A stretch of DNA of 64,000 nucleotides from Rhabdornis inornatus (Eukaryota; Chordata; Aves; Passeriformes; Rhabdornithidae): contig VWZS01000842.1 of the NCBI GenBank assembly GCA_013397075.1, forward strand, positions 34,176 through 98,175, written 5' to 3'. Under the pieces are notes generated by a model that was not told the DNA's origin, ran no database searches, and saw only the letters and a program-made list of their open reading frames with translations. Positions 23,801 to 35,055 of this stretch are shown in pieces; position 1 is the first letter of the stretch; the number at the start of each line of letters is the position of its first letter. The translations under genes were made by a program, and so were the position numbers.

Positions 23801-26800
23801 CGGTCCCGAACGTCGGAAGCGACTCCAAGACGCATCTGGATGGAAGGATCGCGCCGCTGAGCTCTTAGGGAAGCTCCGCGGGGATTTCGGCGCGTGCAGG
23901 TCCTGCTGCGCCGGTGAAGACTCTGGGAAGTCACCGAAGAGAAGCTCCTGAACGTGCTTGTACTTCCCAAAAACATTAATGTAAAGGATATATAAAATCG
24001 TAAATATTGTTGCTTCAATTCTGTGCCTTTGGTTCATCTTGAAATGTGAAGGGATTGAGCTCAGGGGCTGTACTACCTCTGTCCTGTCCGCACCATGCTC
24101 CCCAAAAATGCAGCCGGAACACGGGAACTCTGAAGGCCAGGAATACTTGTCTGAGCACCTGAGTTGTCCGGTGGAAAAACACCCCCAATTGTCCTTCTGA
24201 AATGGACACTGAAACAGCATGACTGTGTCTGCTGTGTTGTAGATAATAGGAATCTGAACTTAATATCCAAAATCTGAAGGAATTCAGTCTGTGCAGAAAT
24301 TATTATGGCATATTTCTTCTTGAAGAATGTCCAGCAAGAATGAAACATGTAAGATTTCAGCTTTAAAAAGCATAAACATGATTTGATACTTTATTTATAG
24401 AGAACCACAGGGAAAAGGTAATGGTTTTGTTGAAAAAAAAAAAAGCACTTTATTTTGTCTGATAATTTTCCAACAATAAAATCTAACGCATCAGAGAAAA
24501 AATAAAAGGCTATGGGAGTTGGGATTATTCAGCCTGGGGAAGAGAAGCATCCAGGGTGACCTTACTGCAGCCTCTCAGTACATGGGGGGGCTCCAAGTGA
24601 GCTGGAGAGGGACTTTGGAGAAGGAGGAATGCCTTCCCACTGCCGGAGGACAGGGTTATTGGGACACTGAGAAGAACTTTCTGGGAGGATGGGGAGGCAC
24701 AGGGTGCCCAGAGAAGCTGTGGCTGCTCTATCCGTCAAAGTATGCAAGGCCGGGTTGGCCGGGGCTTTTTGAAGCAACCTGGCCTAGTGGAAGGTGTACC
24801 TGCCCATGGCAGGGGATATAACAAGATGAGTTTTAAGATCCTTTCCAATCCAAACCATTCCATGATTCTGTGGTTCTATGGTATCCAAGCTATGTGGTGA
24901 AAAATTAAATCTGTTACTCATGATTAGTAAATGGCTAAAATCTGAGTTTCATATTTGAGTTGTTTGACCCCCCCCATCCCCAGTGGTCTGTGAGCCTGAG
25001 CTAACAAGTCTGTAGCTTTGGCCTGAGAACTTCCCAGAATAGTATTTAGTTCTGTTTACCCTCAGTTTGGCTTGTTCAGGCCAGCAAGTTGTATCATTCC
25101 TCCTGGCAGGGATTAGTCTGTGTGTTCTTGTGAAGGCATCAAAAAATCACTGTGCATGTGTGTGCAGTGGCTCTTGTAGGCCTTATCTCTGAAAAGCTGT
25201 GCAGAGCAGGACATCAAACTGCATGAAAGAATTAGGAAAATTACTGTTGAGAGCTGTGTTTAGGTGTATTAGGTATATGACAATGAATGAGTCTGTTAAA
25301 GATTGTAGCATTGTCTGTTGTGCTTTTATTTTGTCACATTATAGTCAATATCAGCAGCAGGTGTTCAAAAGCAATATAAATCCTGTCAGTATAAGGGCAA
25401 GGTGATTACCCAAATATGTGTTCCTGAGGAATATGAACCTGAACTTACGCATCATATCAACCTTGTCCTCTTAGGCAATCAGGAGTGTCTCTGTGCCTAC
25501 CAGGAACTTTGTCTCAATATCTTACCTTCAGGGAGGAACCAATGTTTCTTTCCTGATGTTGGAGAGGTTTACAACATCATGCAAGTACTGCAGCACTGTG
25601 GACAGAGCAGTTGAACACCTTCTGGGTGCTCCTATGGGATCTGACCTGTTCTGATGATGGGCTGGCTGTATGCCAGGTCCTTTCCATCTGGCCCTTGGTA
25701 GAAGACATTGCAGGAAATTGCTCATTGCCATCTCACCATTTGCTGGTGATCAATTGGACAAAAGAGAAGTGAGAATTTCATTCTTACACTTTCCCTAGCT
25801 GTTCTGCAGTAAGTTTCAGACATGTTCCTGACTCTGCTCTTTGGTCTCTCTTGCCCAAGTCCTGGAAGATTTATACCTTCATTTGCTGGCTCTCTGAGTT
25901 GCCAGACATTGGCCCAAGGTATAATGAAATTAATTCATCTTTTGCAAACCTGCATTTAGATTACATCACAGTTCTGTCTTGGCCGTGGCAGAGCTATGCT
26001 TTGGTAGGAACCTCTCTGTCCTTGGATAGAGACATAACAAGCTTGTTTGGCCTGTGTAACACTGTTGCAAACTGCTGAATTTCTCAGTACTTTAGAGATT
26101 AAAGTCTTCCCACTGGAAATTCACATTTATCCTCTTTTTGTGGCTGCTATTTTTCCTTGGAAACTCTCTCCCTAAACGTTCTTTAGATAGTTCTAGATCT
26201 TTCAGTTATACTGGTTATGACAGGCAACCTCACTTTTTTTTCTTCTGCTACCAGCACCATTTCTCTGAGTTTCTGTTCAGTCCTAGGATCTCTGCAAAAC
26301 AAGTCTGAGGCAGGTACTTTCTCAGAGGCAGTACCCCCTCATTTTTAAAGTCTCCAGTGCAGTAGAAGGCAGCAGTTTGCTCTGGTGCACATAACTTTCC
26401 TCATAAATGACCTGTGGTTTGGTGGTTTATCCAGCCTGTACAAGTGGAGCTTGGGGCAAACTGTACTGCTATTCTTTAACCCTAAGGCAGAGGTTTTACT
26501 CTGAAATAATCCCTAAGTCCCCTTGTAAAACTAGTATTTTGATTCCATACTGTTCAAAATCTGTTTCTAGGCTGTGGTGTGAGTTCCCATGCAGTGTGGT
26601 GTTTGCTGGGTCCTTACTCTGGCGTAGCATTTTGTTAAGCCTCTTTCCACTGGACTCCAGGCCATAGCCTGAGGTCATTGAAGAGTTTATTTATGTGGCC
26701 ATTGTTCTGCAAGTTGAAAGTAACTGCTTCTACACCTGTGTGGGCCTTGAGTCAACAATTGTTCTTTTTCTCCCCTGTTTTTTAAGAAGCTATCCTTCTA

Positions 26801-28640
26801 AGCCAGTACTTAATGCAGGAGTCATTATAGTGGTAAGTACTAGATTCTGCACCAGACAAGTGCCATGAGTGCATCTGTGTGTCTTTTCCACATACCTTTG
26901 AGGTCTCCTAAGTTAATTGTAGCTTTGGTCTGTGCTTACGTACATGAAAAAATATAAAACTTTGCATTGTAAAAATGAGGTTTTCAGTGTCAGAGTGAGA
27001 TAAGCAGGCAGTGAAAAATAAATCTGAGACATCAGCAGTAGTTCTCATGTGTTTACTGGTCCTTCCTTTATCCTTCATTTTTCTGGAAGGGAAAAATGGC
27101 ATTGCCTTTGGATGCAAGGTCCTCTGCCTATGTCATGACAGAAGCTGCTGAAGTTTTAGATCAGTGCTGTTCTACTGAGTGTTCACCTTGGTACTTCTAA
27201 GAAGATTGGGTGCAGTTGCAAGCTCCAGTAACCAGATTGGTATGGATCTCTTTTATATTGCCCTGAGTTTGTAGAAAGAATGTCAAGGCAGCTTCCTTTA
27301 ATGGGCGTGAAATCATGTTGCCTCACAGCTTTTTGGTTCATTCTTTCGTGTCATGCCGTATGCTGCCTCTGCTGTGTGATGAGTTCTCATTGTCTCCCTG
27401 TACAGAATGGGAACTTCTGCTGTGAAATATGCTGCTGCCTCCAATGTGGGATGTTCTCCCTCAGACAGAGCATGCCAGTCTTACTGACAGAGAAGAGCTG
27501 CGTCAAAAAGCGTCAAAAGCATTCTGCCTTTTCTTGGGCATGAGTTGCATCTCCATGTCAATTCGATACAATCCAAGAACACAACCCTGAAGTCAAGCAT
27601 TTAGAAGGAAGGGTTGTCCTCCTGGCTTCTCCTAGTAAGGAGTTTTTCCCTGTATGACCTGAGGCAGCCCTGTTTCTTGTGTTCATAGCCATGTCTGCCC
27701 AGCCTCTCCATCATTCACATCAAGTAGCAGAGCAATTTGCTGACTAAACGTAAGTATCATGAAGTTGGACCTCTCTTCATGGAAGTGTCTTTTTCTCCTA
27801 TGTTGGGAAGCCTAAATCCTGTGATTCTTCTCTGGAACAGTAGTTTTATGAACAGTCTGTGTATCAGTCCTTACAAGACATGCAGAGCAAGATGTTCAAA
27901 GATGAGTGCCTCAACATGTGTGGAAGGTACTGGCATAGCAGGTCAGAGACCTTTTCTGTAGTGCCAGGTGTCAGCCTCCTGATGCTTTGTTTTCAGGGAA
28001 AGTCATGTCATGGATTTAAATTCCTTATTTCAGTCTAGGTACTATTCTCAGTGAGACATTGATTGTCAGAAATTACTTTGTAAATATGAGTTTTCAGAAG
28101 AGTGGAAAGGGTAAGATTAGGTGAGAGCAGGGAGACATCTTGGAGTGAATTGGCAGCGGAATGGTGCACAGGGAGGATCCTCCATTGCCAGTCAGGCTCC
28201 CAGTGTCCTGAGCCCAGGTTTGATTAATGAATTAATAACATGCAAAAATGTCACAGCTGTTACAGGATTGTGCCATCACCTCAGGCCTACTGCAGAAAAC
28301 ACTCTGTGCCTTTGCAGGAAAGACAGGCAGAAGAGCCTATGAGAAGATGGTAGAAAAGGAGCGATGGTGGTGTCTTACAAGAATTTTCCTCACAATCTTG
28401 AAAGAGTTATGGATGGCATGAATTCATTGTCATAAATTGATAGTTTGGTCAAAGTTGGATGGTTTTCCACAGGGATGCTGCAAAGGACCCAAGCCCAGAG
28501 GCTTTCTGCTCTGAACTGTAACAGGATGATGTTTTTAGTGGCTTCAACCGACATGAGAAGCTGTACAGACTTCTTAACAAGGTGACTAACTAGTACAATT
28601 ATTTTCATTAATAAATAGTTTTCCCTGTCTCATTATTTGA
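23500..28640 (+). ncRNA. TUG1: Candidate TUG1 lncRNA locus (by synteny)
   Basis: In mammals the multi-exon lncRNA TUG1 is transcribed divergently from MORC2 and lies between MORC2 and SMTN. This interval is in exactly that position and orientation. I cannot recognise TUG1 by primary sequence and exon limits are not resolved. Supporting signs: it starts at the shared CpG island, contains no convincing conventional coding gene, is almost free of transposable elements apart from one CR1, and has polyadenylation signals at 24474-24479 and about 28610-28615. A GC-rich open frame of 102 codons without an ATG lies at 23646-23951. The alternative is two separate transcripts, a short one ending near 24.5 kb and a longer one beyond. 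Confidence 0.5.
24515..24885 (+). mobile_element. CR1 3' end fragment
   Basis: Plus-strand CR1 tail: 'ttgggattattcagcctggg', then 'cctagtggaaggtgtacctg' and a 3' end of 'aaaccattccatgattctgt'. It is the only clear transposable element between 21 kb and 33 kb. It begins just after the AATAAA-bearing, A-rich stretch near 24.4-24.5 kb. Confidence 0.88.
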
Positions 28641-31600
28641 AATATGTGGACTGTGTTTCTTTGTGGGTTTGGTCCAATTCAGTGTGCCTGTTTAACCCAG
28701 GCTGATGGATGTGTGCCTGACATGGGCAGTTCAGGTAATTTCAGTCTGGCGACTTGAAAGCAACGGAAAACATACTCTTACAGTGAAAAGCTTACGGAAA
28801 TCTCTTGTGTGCCTCATGGAAGCAGCATCCAAGTAGATTGTGCTGTAATACCAATGAAGAGATGAACAGATGTATCGCCACATCTGGCACAGAACACGCT
28901 TGGGGAGTGCTATGGAGAGAGCAGGGCTTTGCCAGTCATTCCCACCAAAGCATCTCTCAAGAGGTGACTGGATAGCTGCTCCTCTAGCATGTGCTGGGAA
29001 TGCCACCATGGATCAAATGTCTTTTGTCATCTCTGAAGGCATTCATCTCACCTAGCTTTAGCTCTAGACAAGTGCAAGGTGCATGAGAACCCTGGGCTGC
29101 CCTTCTGTTTTAGAGGAATCTGACATCAACATGAAGGGCTGACTGCCTTGGTGGGAGAGGATGAGGGGAACTTCACAGATGTGTAATATATTCCCTGGAA
29201 TGTCATAGTTTGAGAGAAGGTGGTCAGTTTGGCAGTCAAGAGATGGTGTGAGGATCAAAAGTACTGTAGGAAAAAGCTGTCAGCACTCTGTCAGTACACA
29301 GCTCCGGAGACTGTCCCTAGCCTGAGATGGGACTATCAGGAAGCAGGGAAGTTCTTGGGAGGCCAAAGAAGAAGAATCTGTGAGGCAGTGTCATTTTTTC
29401 AGCATCTTCACCCAGAAGTTATTTCTTGTCACTCAGATCTTCCATCCAAATCTAGTTATTTTCTTGACGAGAAACAAACTCAGGAAGTGCTTTATGAGCC
29501 CAGTTGGATCATCTCATGATGGTTTGACCAGTCCTCATCAATCCTATAATCCCATCCATTTGTAGGATGTGTGGTGTCATCATGCTTGTTCAATACATAC
29601 TAAGACTTTCTTCTTTGTCCTACATTGGTAATCTGCATAATACATAATCTGCATATTTTTAAAAGATGAAGGATTTTGTGTTGTGAAAGTAGTTTTGCCT
29701 CTCCCAAACTCTTCCCCTAACCCCACCCCACCTAATGTAAAGAAGAGCAGAATATCCATAGGCTCACAAGGAGTGTCATGGTGGCTTGTTTCCTTCTGGC
29801 ATGTGGGATAATGGGTATGTGAAAGCCATTGAAGAGAGACTCCAGATTGTGTTGAAAGTCAGTTTTGGTGTCTCATCAGGTGGCAGTGGCTGAAATGTGG
29901 GAAAATACCAGCATTAATGACAGTAGTGCAAAATTGCAAGGAGGTGTCTGACTCTGGGCTGAGGTTAAATGGAGAAGTGACTGCCAGGCCAAAGAGAGGC
30001 CAGCCCTGTCCAGGGGCTGAGCAAAAAGTAAGAAACAGCCAAAGAGGTGAGAGTATCAGCAGTGCTGCCTGACTGGGATCACTCACCAAAGCTACAGTCA
30101 CTGAACAAGGGTGCAAAATCAGAAAAAAATGAGCCTGAGAGAGAAAGAACTGGGCTAGGTTGTTCATATGCTGGGGAGAAATGGGGGCAAAAAAGAAGGC
30201 AAAGCACTTGGGGGCTGCTCAGGGCCAGGGTGGGCATCAGCTCAGGAGCATGACACCAAATTGCTAGGCTTCTCTGGGTGGGTTTGCCTTGTTTCTGCAG
30301 CCATGGTAGTGGGAATTGTACCCTAGCATCAGTGAACAAGTCCCGTAATACAGCAGCAGTGAGTATGACTTAAATTTGCAGCTCAGTTCATCAGAATCTC
30401 AGAAAAGGCCATTTAAGGAATCTCATTTTTGTCCACATCCCTCTGCAGCCCTCCATACAGTACTGAAAGACAGAGGAAGGTCACAAACTTCCCTCCCTCT
30501 TCCCAGGAAGAGCTTTGCAGGCCCTTTCCCAAACTGCTGCTGACAGGGTCTTTGAAATCGACAGCACATCTCACACTCCAGCACACCCCACTCTCCAGCA
30601 CACCCAGCTGTTTGGTTCAAACTGGGAGATGACCGTTGCCAAGAGGGCTTCACCATTTCCAAGCAGCATGGACACATGCCACCATACCTGTGAGTGCATC
30701 TCAGTCCCACCAGAAGTCATCCCAACTCCAAACACTAAACGAGGAAGCTGCCTGAAAAATGAGGGAACTCTTTTGCATCAGGAATTACTCAAGGCTTTGG
30801 TATATAGTGTTCTCAAATATTTATTTCAGTGCTCTTATAAATGTTCTATTTGAAGAAAAATATTGTAATTGGCCAATATTGCACAGAATCAAAATATTTT
30901 GCTCTAAGACAGTACTTCCTTCCCCTGCCTCATAGAGATTTAATTCTTTGCTGATTATGTGGCCCAGGTTCTGGCCATGATGAGGGCTTCTCTCCACTGT
31001 TCACATGTAGCCAAGGTCTTAATCCAGCCACTGTCATAGCAAGGGGGAGAAAAGAATTTATCCTTAGTTAATCCTGGGGAAAGCTTTTCATCTGACAGGC
31101 TTATCCACTGAGAATGAGGTGTATGAAAGAACGCACATCGGAGGAGAATGGGACAATTGGAGGACAGAAGCCAAGCCTCCCTGCCCCTTGCATCAGCTGT
31201 GCAGGGAAGGGGTCACTTGCCAGAGATGGGGAGCCCTTGAAAGAGAGGCTATGAGATCTCAGAGCTTGTGGGATCCCTGGAGCTCACAGCATGGTGAAGA
31301 GCAGGCAGTGTGGGTCAAGTGCCACAACTGGAACTTGTCCCTGCCAGCTCCTCCCTGAGGTTCTCCAAAGCCTTTGCTTGTTGAGGAGCTTGCCTTCCGC
31401 CTGGGTGGCAAAGGTGTTGCCCAGTTTCATATAGACACACCACATGGTCCCTGCTGTGGAGAAACATCCTGCCCTGCACCCAAGGCTCTGCAGCGTTCAC
31501 AAGTGTCTGCTGGATTCATGGTCTGGAGATGCACAAGGCAGAGAGGAGTGTGTGCGTGCACTGAGGGACACACCTTGGCAGGACTGCCATCAGAGCACAC

Positions 31601-33000
31601 AAGTGGTTGGCCATGCTCTCCCCTCTCCCAAGTTTGTGGCAGAGCTGAGGTCAGGCTGCTGGGCTGTAGCTGTTGTAACAAGCAGGCACCAGCTTCCAGG
31701 TATGCAGACAGGTGAAGCCAAACTTCCTTTTGGGATGCCAGTATCTGATAGAAGCTGGGTGTCTCTTGAGCAAGTGCCTCCCTGAAACAAGGAGAAAGAT
31801 GAGAGAACTGGAGACCAAAGGATTCAAGCGCAGAAGTAACAGCATGCAGCATGTTGGTGCAAGTTCTGCCCAGCACAGGGAAGCACATTCAGCTGGGAGC
31901 CCACCATCCCAGCCTGGTGTTGAGCTGTAGCTGATGGGTTTTGGACCAGCTGGGGGCTCCTGCTGCCACTGAGGCTGAGCCACAAGGCTAGGCATACGAT
32001 ATGGTTGTTAAGGGAACCTGGAGCAATGGCGTCTGTCACACATGGTAATTGGTGGGACAAGCTGCCTGCTCCTTTTGCTTTCAGTGGGAAGTTTGGCAGT
32101 TACAGTGTATGTTCTGTGGTGTTTCCTCAGTGACCAGTCTGGCAGTACCTGCTGGGTTTCCATGGGGTGGTTTGAGAAGTCCACTGTAGAAGCATCTTAA
32201 GAATTGTGAGGAATTTTTGTAACATCAGACAGAGACTTTGATCCATTTTATGATCTTGGTGGGTATTGATGATATCCTTCGTTATTCTGCTGGTTCACTT
32301 TACCATGTGTACCTAAGGCCAGGAACATCTTAACAGGTACTGGGAGAAGAGGAGCCTTTTAACAACCACCTGCTGATATGCAGGATGTTAGAGGTGTGTG
32401 GATGTTAAGAACAAAACATAAATGCTGTGAGGTGATTGGGAGAAGCTTTGCCTTGTCACAGCTGGCTTTTGTGTCCTGCATCACAACTGCTGGAGTGGGG
32501 ACAGGAATGGGGCACAGTTTGGGTGGAAGGTAGAGCAGCTTCTTGAGGGACCAAACACAGCATAAGGGGCATCAAAATGGAGGCACAACTTGTGAGGAAT
32601 GGGAGAATTTTTGTGAAAGGTTATTTTAATACTTCTCTGTGTGCCATCATATCACTGAAGAGTGATAAGGAATATAATGGAAGGAGATAACTGGATTGGG
32701 ATGCACCTGACAGCTGTAAATGAGTCAAAAGGAGCAAAGTGCTGGTTTGTAACTGCCATACATGATGGAGCTGCAGTTGACCCTAGTTCAGTTACTGAAG
32801 TTGAGACTTAAGAGAATGACCTCCAGAAAAAAAAAAAGAAAAGGGAAGGGTGGGAAAGCACTTCACAGGGAGCCAGAAGAGCGCCATGGGATGCTGGTGG
32901 TAGCTTTTGCTGCATACTTGTTCATACTGGCTTTGCAGTGGATAAATTAATCTTCCATCTCCAAAGTTAATTGGAGACCACATGTGAAATGCTGAATGGA
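28641..33000. other. Intergenic, no gene recognised
   Basis: Mixed-composition sequence downstream of the presumed TUG1 unit. Open frames on both strands are short, overlap one another and show no recognisable domain. No repeat family was recognised. It may hold further TUG1 exons or enhancers, but nothing in the sequence demonstrates either. Confidence 0.5.
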
Positions 33001-33007
33001 GTACTAG

Positions 33008-33146
33008 AAATCTCAGTTGGTCAGGGCATGGTGCTAGTAACTTCAAGGCTGTGGGTTTGATCCCCCTATGGGCCATTCACTTAAGAGTTGGACTTGATGA
33101 TCCTTCTGGGTCCCTTCCATCTCAGAATATTCTGTGATTCTGTGAA
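33008..33146 (+). mobile_element. TguSINE1-type SINE (tRNA-Ile head, CR1 tail)
   Basis: The 5' half is a degraded tRNA-Ile gene: D-arm 'ctcagttggtcagggcat', anticodon region 'ggtgctagtaac', and T-arm/B-box 'gtgggtttgatccccctatg'. It ends 'ggccattcacttaagag'. It is fused directly to a CR1-derived 3' tail ('ttggacttgatgatccttct' to 'tctgtgattctgtg'). This chimeric architecture is that of the passerine SINE family TguSINE1. Both the A-box and B-box regions carry substitutions, so the copy is not young. Confidence 0.85.
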
Positions 33147-34719
33147 AAGCTCTGTGGATTTCATTGTGTGTGGACAGGGCATTTTAATGCAACAACTCAG
33201 CCTGCCTGCAGTATATTTGGCATAGAAGCAAGGATTAGGAGTCCAATGCAAGAGCTGGCAGAGTCACAGCTGGGCAGGGAAGACTCTCGACCAGGTGGCT
33301 GTTTGGTTCTTTCTTATGTAAGCCGTCTAGACAAGAGGACAAGAAGAAGCAATGCCCTGGCATGAGAGTATTGCTCCCTACAGAGATGGTCTCCTGTTCT
33401 ACAGCTTTCGTATCTGGGCTGGTGCGAAGCAAGGAGGGAACAGAAAAAGGATGCTGGTAGTGCATCCAGCTATGCATCAGAAAAAAGTCTATGAACTGCT
33501 ATGAAAAGAATGGAAAATAACAGTAACTAGTGAGACTTATTACATCTGGAAAACATCTGATGTTTTGCACACAGAAGGTGCAGTATTGCCAAGAAATATC
33601 TCCTCATGGTGAGCCCACAAAGCTCAGGTAGTGCAAGAGGACACAGCATGGAGCTGCAGGTAAGAAGGATGGTCCTGGGGAGGAGCAGCCCTGAAGAGCA
33701 TACTCAGGAATATTTTTCCAAGTCTTCTTAATTCCTTGTGACTGTCCTGGGGAGAATCAAGTGTCTGTAAGGAGAAAATACGTTCAGAAAAGAGTCTGGT
33801 CTTGAAATAGTTCACATGGTAAATGAGACAGAAGGTACAGAGGCAAACAGAGCTGTCAGCAGAGAGCAGCAGATGAAAGCTCATCCTTTTGATCCATGAG
33901 GACATGATAGTCCTGGAGCATGGGGCAGCCATCACCACAGGCAGTAGAAAGCCCAGAGGTGTGACACACAGCCAGGCCCTCCACCACTTGGTAGGACATG
34001 ACCCATTGGGAGCGGCACACCCAACTGTCTTTTGTCAGTATGTGATGTGGCTCATTAGCAAATACCAGGTCTGGTCATGTACAGTGCTCCATAACATTAC
34101 AGCTTCCAGGTTTCTTGGAGTCATATGGCACTGGTTCCTGTGATGCAGTTCCCATGCTGCACAAGAGAGCAGCCTCTGAGTGCTGAGGCATATTTGGCTC
34201 TTCAGTCCTGAAAGAGTAATTGTGCCTGTAGCCAGGGCTGCCCATAGCCAGGGCTGCCTGCAGCCAGCCTGTGGGTGTGGGCCATGCTGAACCTTGCACT
34301 TGGACTTGGTTGAGTCTCCCTCCATGCAGGCAGTGTCGCAGCTCCAGGACAAGCAGTCTGTTTGTCTTGGCACAAGGCTGCAGAGAGGACCTGGACAGTC
34401 AAGGGGGTTTGGCCACGTCTAGCCAGGTCTGTTTGGCCTTGATTGTGGCACAGTAGTGCCACTTTGATCCCTAGTCCCAGTGATTTGGGGGACCTTCCCA
34501 AACCCATCACTGCAAGAAGAGTCGTCTTGCTGTTGACATACAGCTTGGGAATAAAGCCATTTTTTAGGGCAGTCTGGAAAACAATTCCTTGATTGCCTCC
34601 CAGCCTATTTTGACCTAGGGGTCAAAATAACTCCTAATTCCTAACTGACAGGGAGGATTCTTGGATGCAGATGGCTTCTCAAGTCTTCTGGGAAAGCTCT
34701 GAAAGGGTTGGCATGTTTC

Positions 34720-35055
34720 ACAGAATAGTTTGGGCTGGAAGGGACCTCAAAGCTCATTTCATTTCATTCCCCTGCCGTGGGCAGGAGCAACTTTCACTAT
34801 CCCAGGTTGCTCCATGACCTGTCCAACCTGGCCCAGAACACTTACAGAGATGGGGCATCCACAGCTTCTCTGGGCAGCATGCCAGTGCTTTACCATCCTT
34901 ACAGGGAAGAATTTCTTCCTAACATCTTATCTAAATCTCTCCTCTGTCAGTTTAAAACCATTCCCCCTTATCCTATCACTATCTGCCCCCCAATGTACTG
35001 GAAGGCTTCAATGAGGTTTCCCTAGAGCCTTCTCTTCTCCAGGCTGAGCAGTATT
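34720..35055 (-). mobile_element. CR1 fragment
   Basis: Reverse-orientation CR1: 'cacagaatagtttgggctgg', then 'gaagggacctcaaagctcat', 'ccacagcttctctgggcagc' and 'gagccttctcttctccaggc'. It is the longest continuous CR1 3' tail in the intergenic region and the last transposable element recognised before SMTN. Confidence 0.88.

Noticed and set aside
32829..32850. A-rich run suggestive of a retrotransposed poly-A tail
   Set aside because: The run is interrupted by G and no retrocopy body was recognised upstream.
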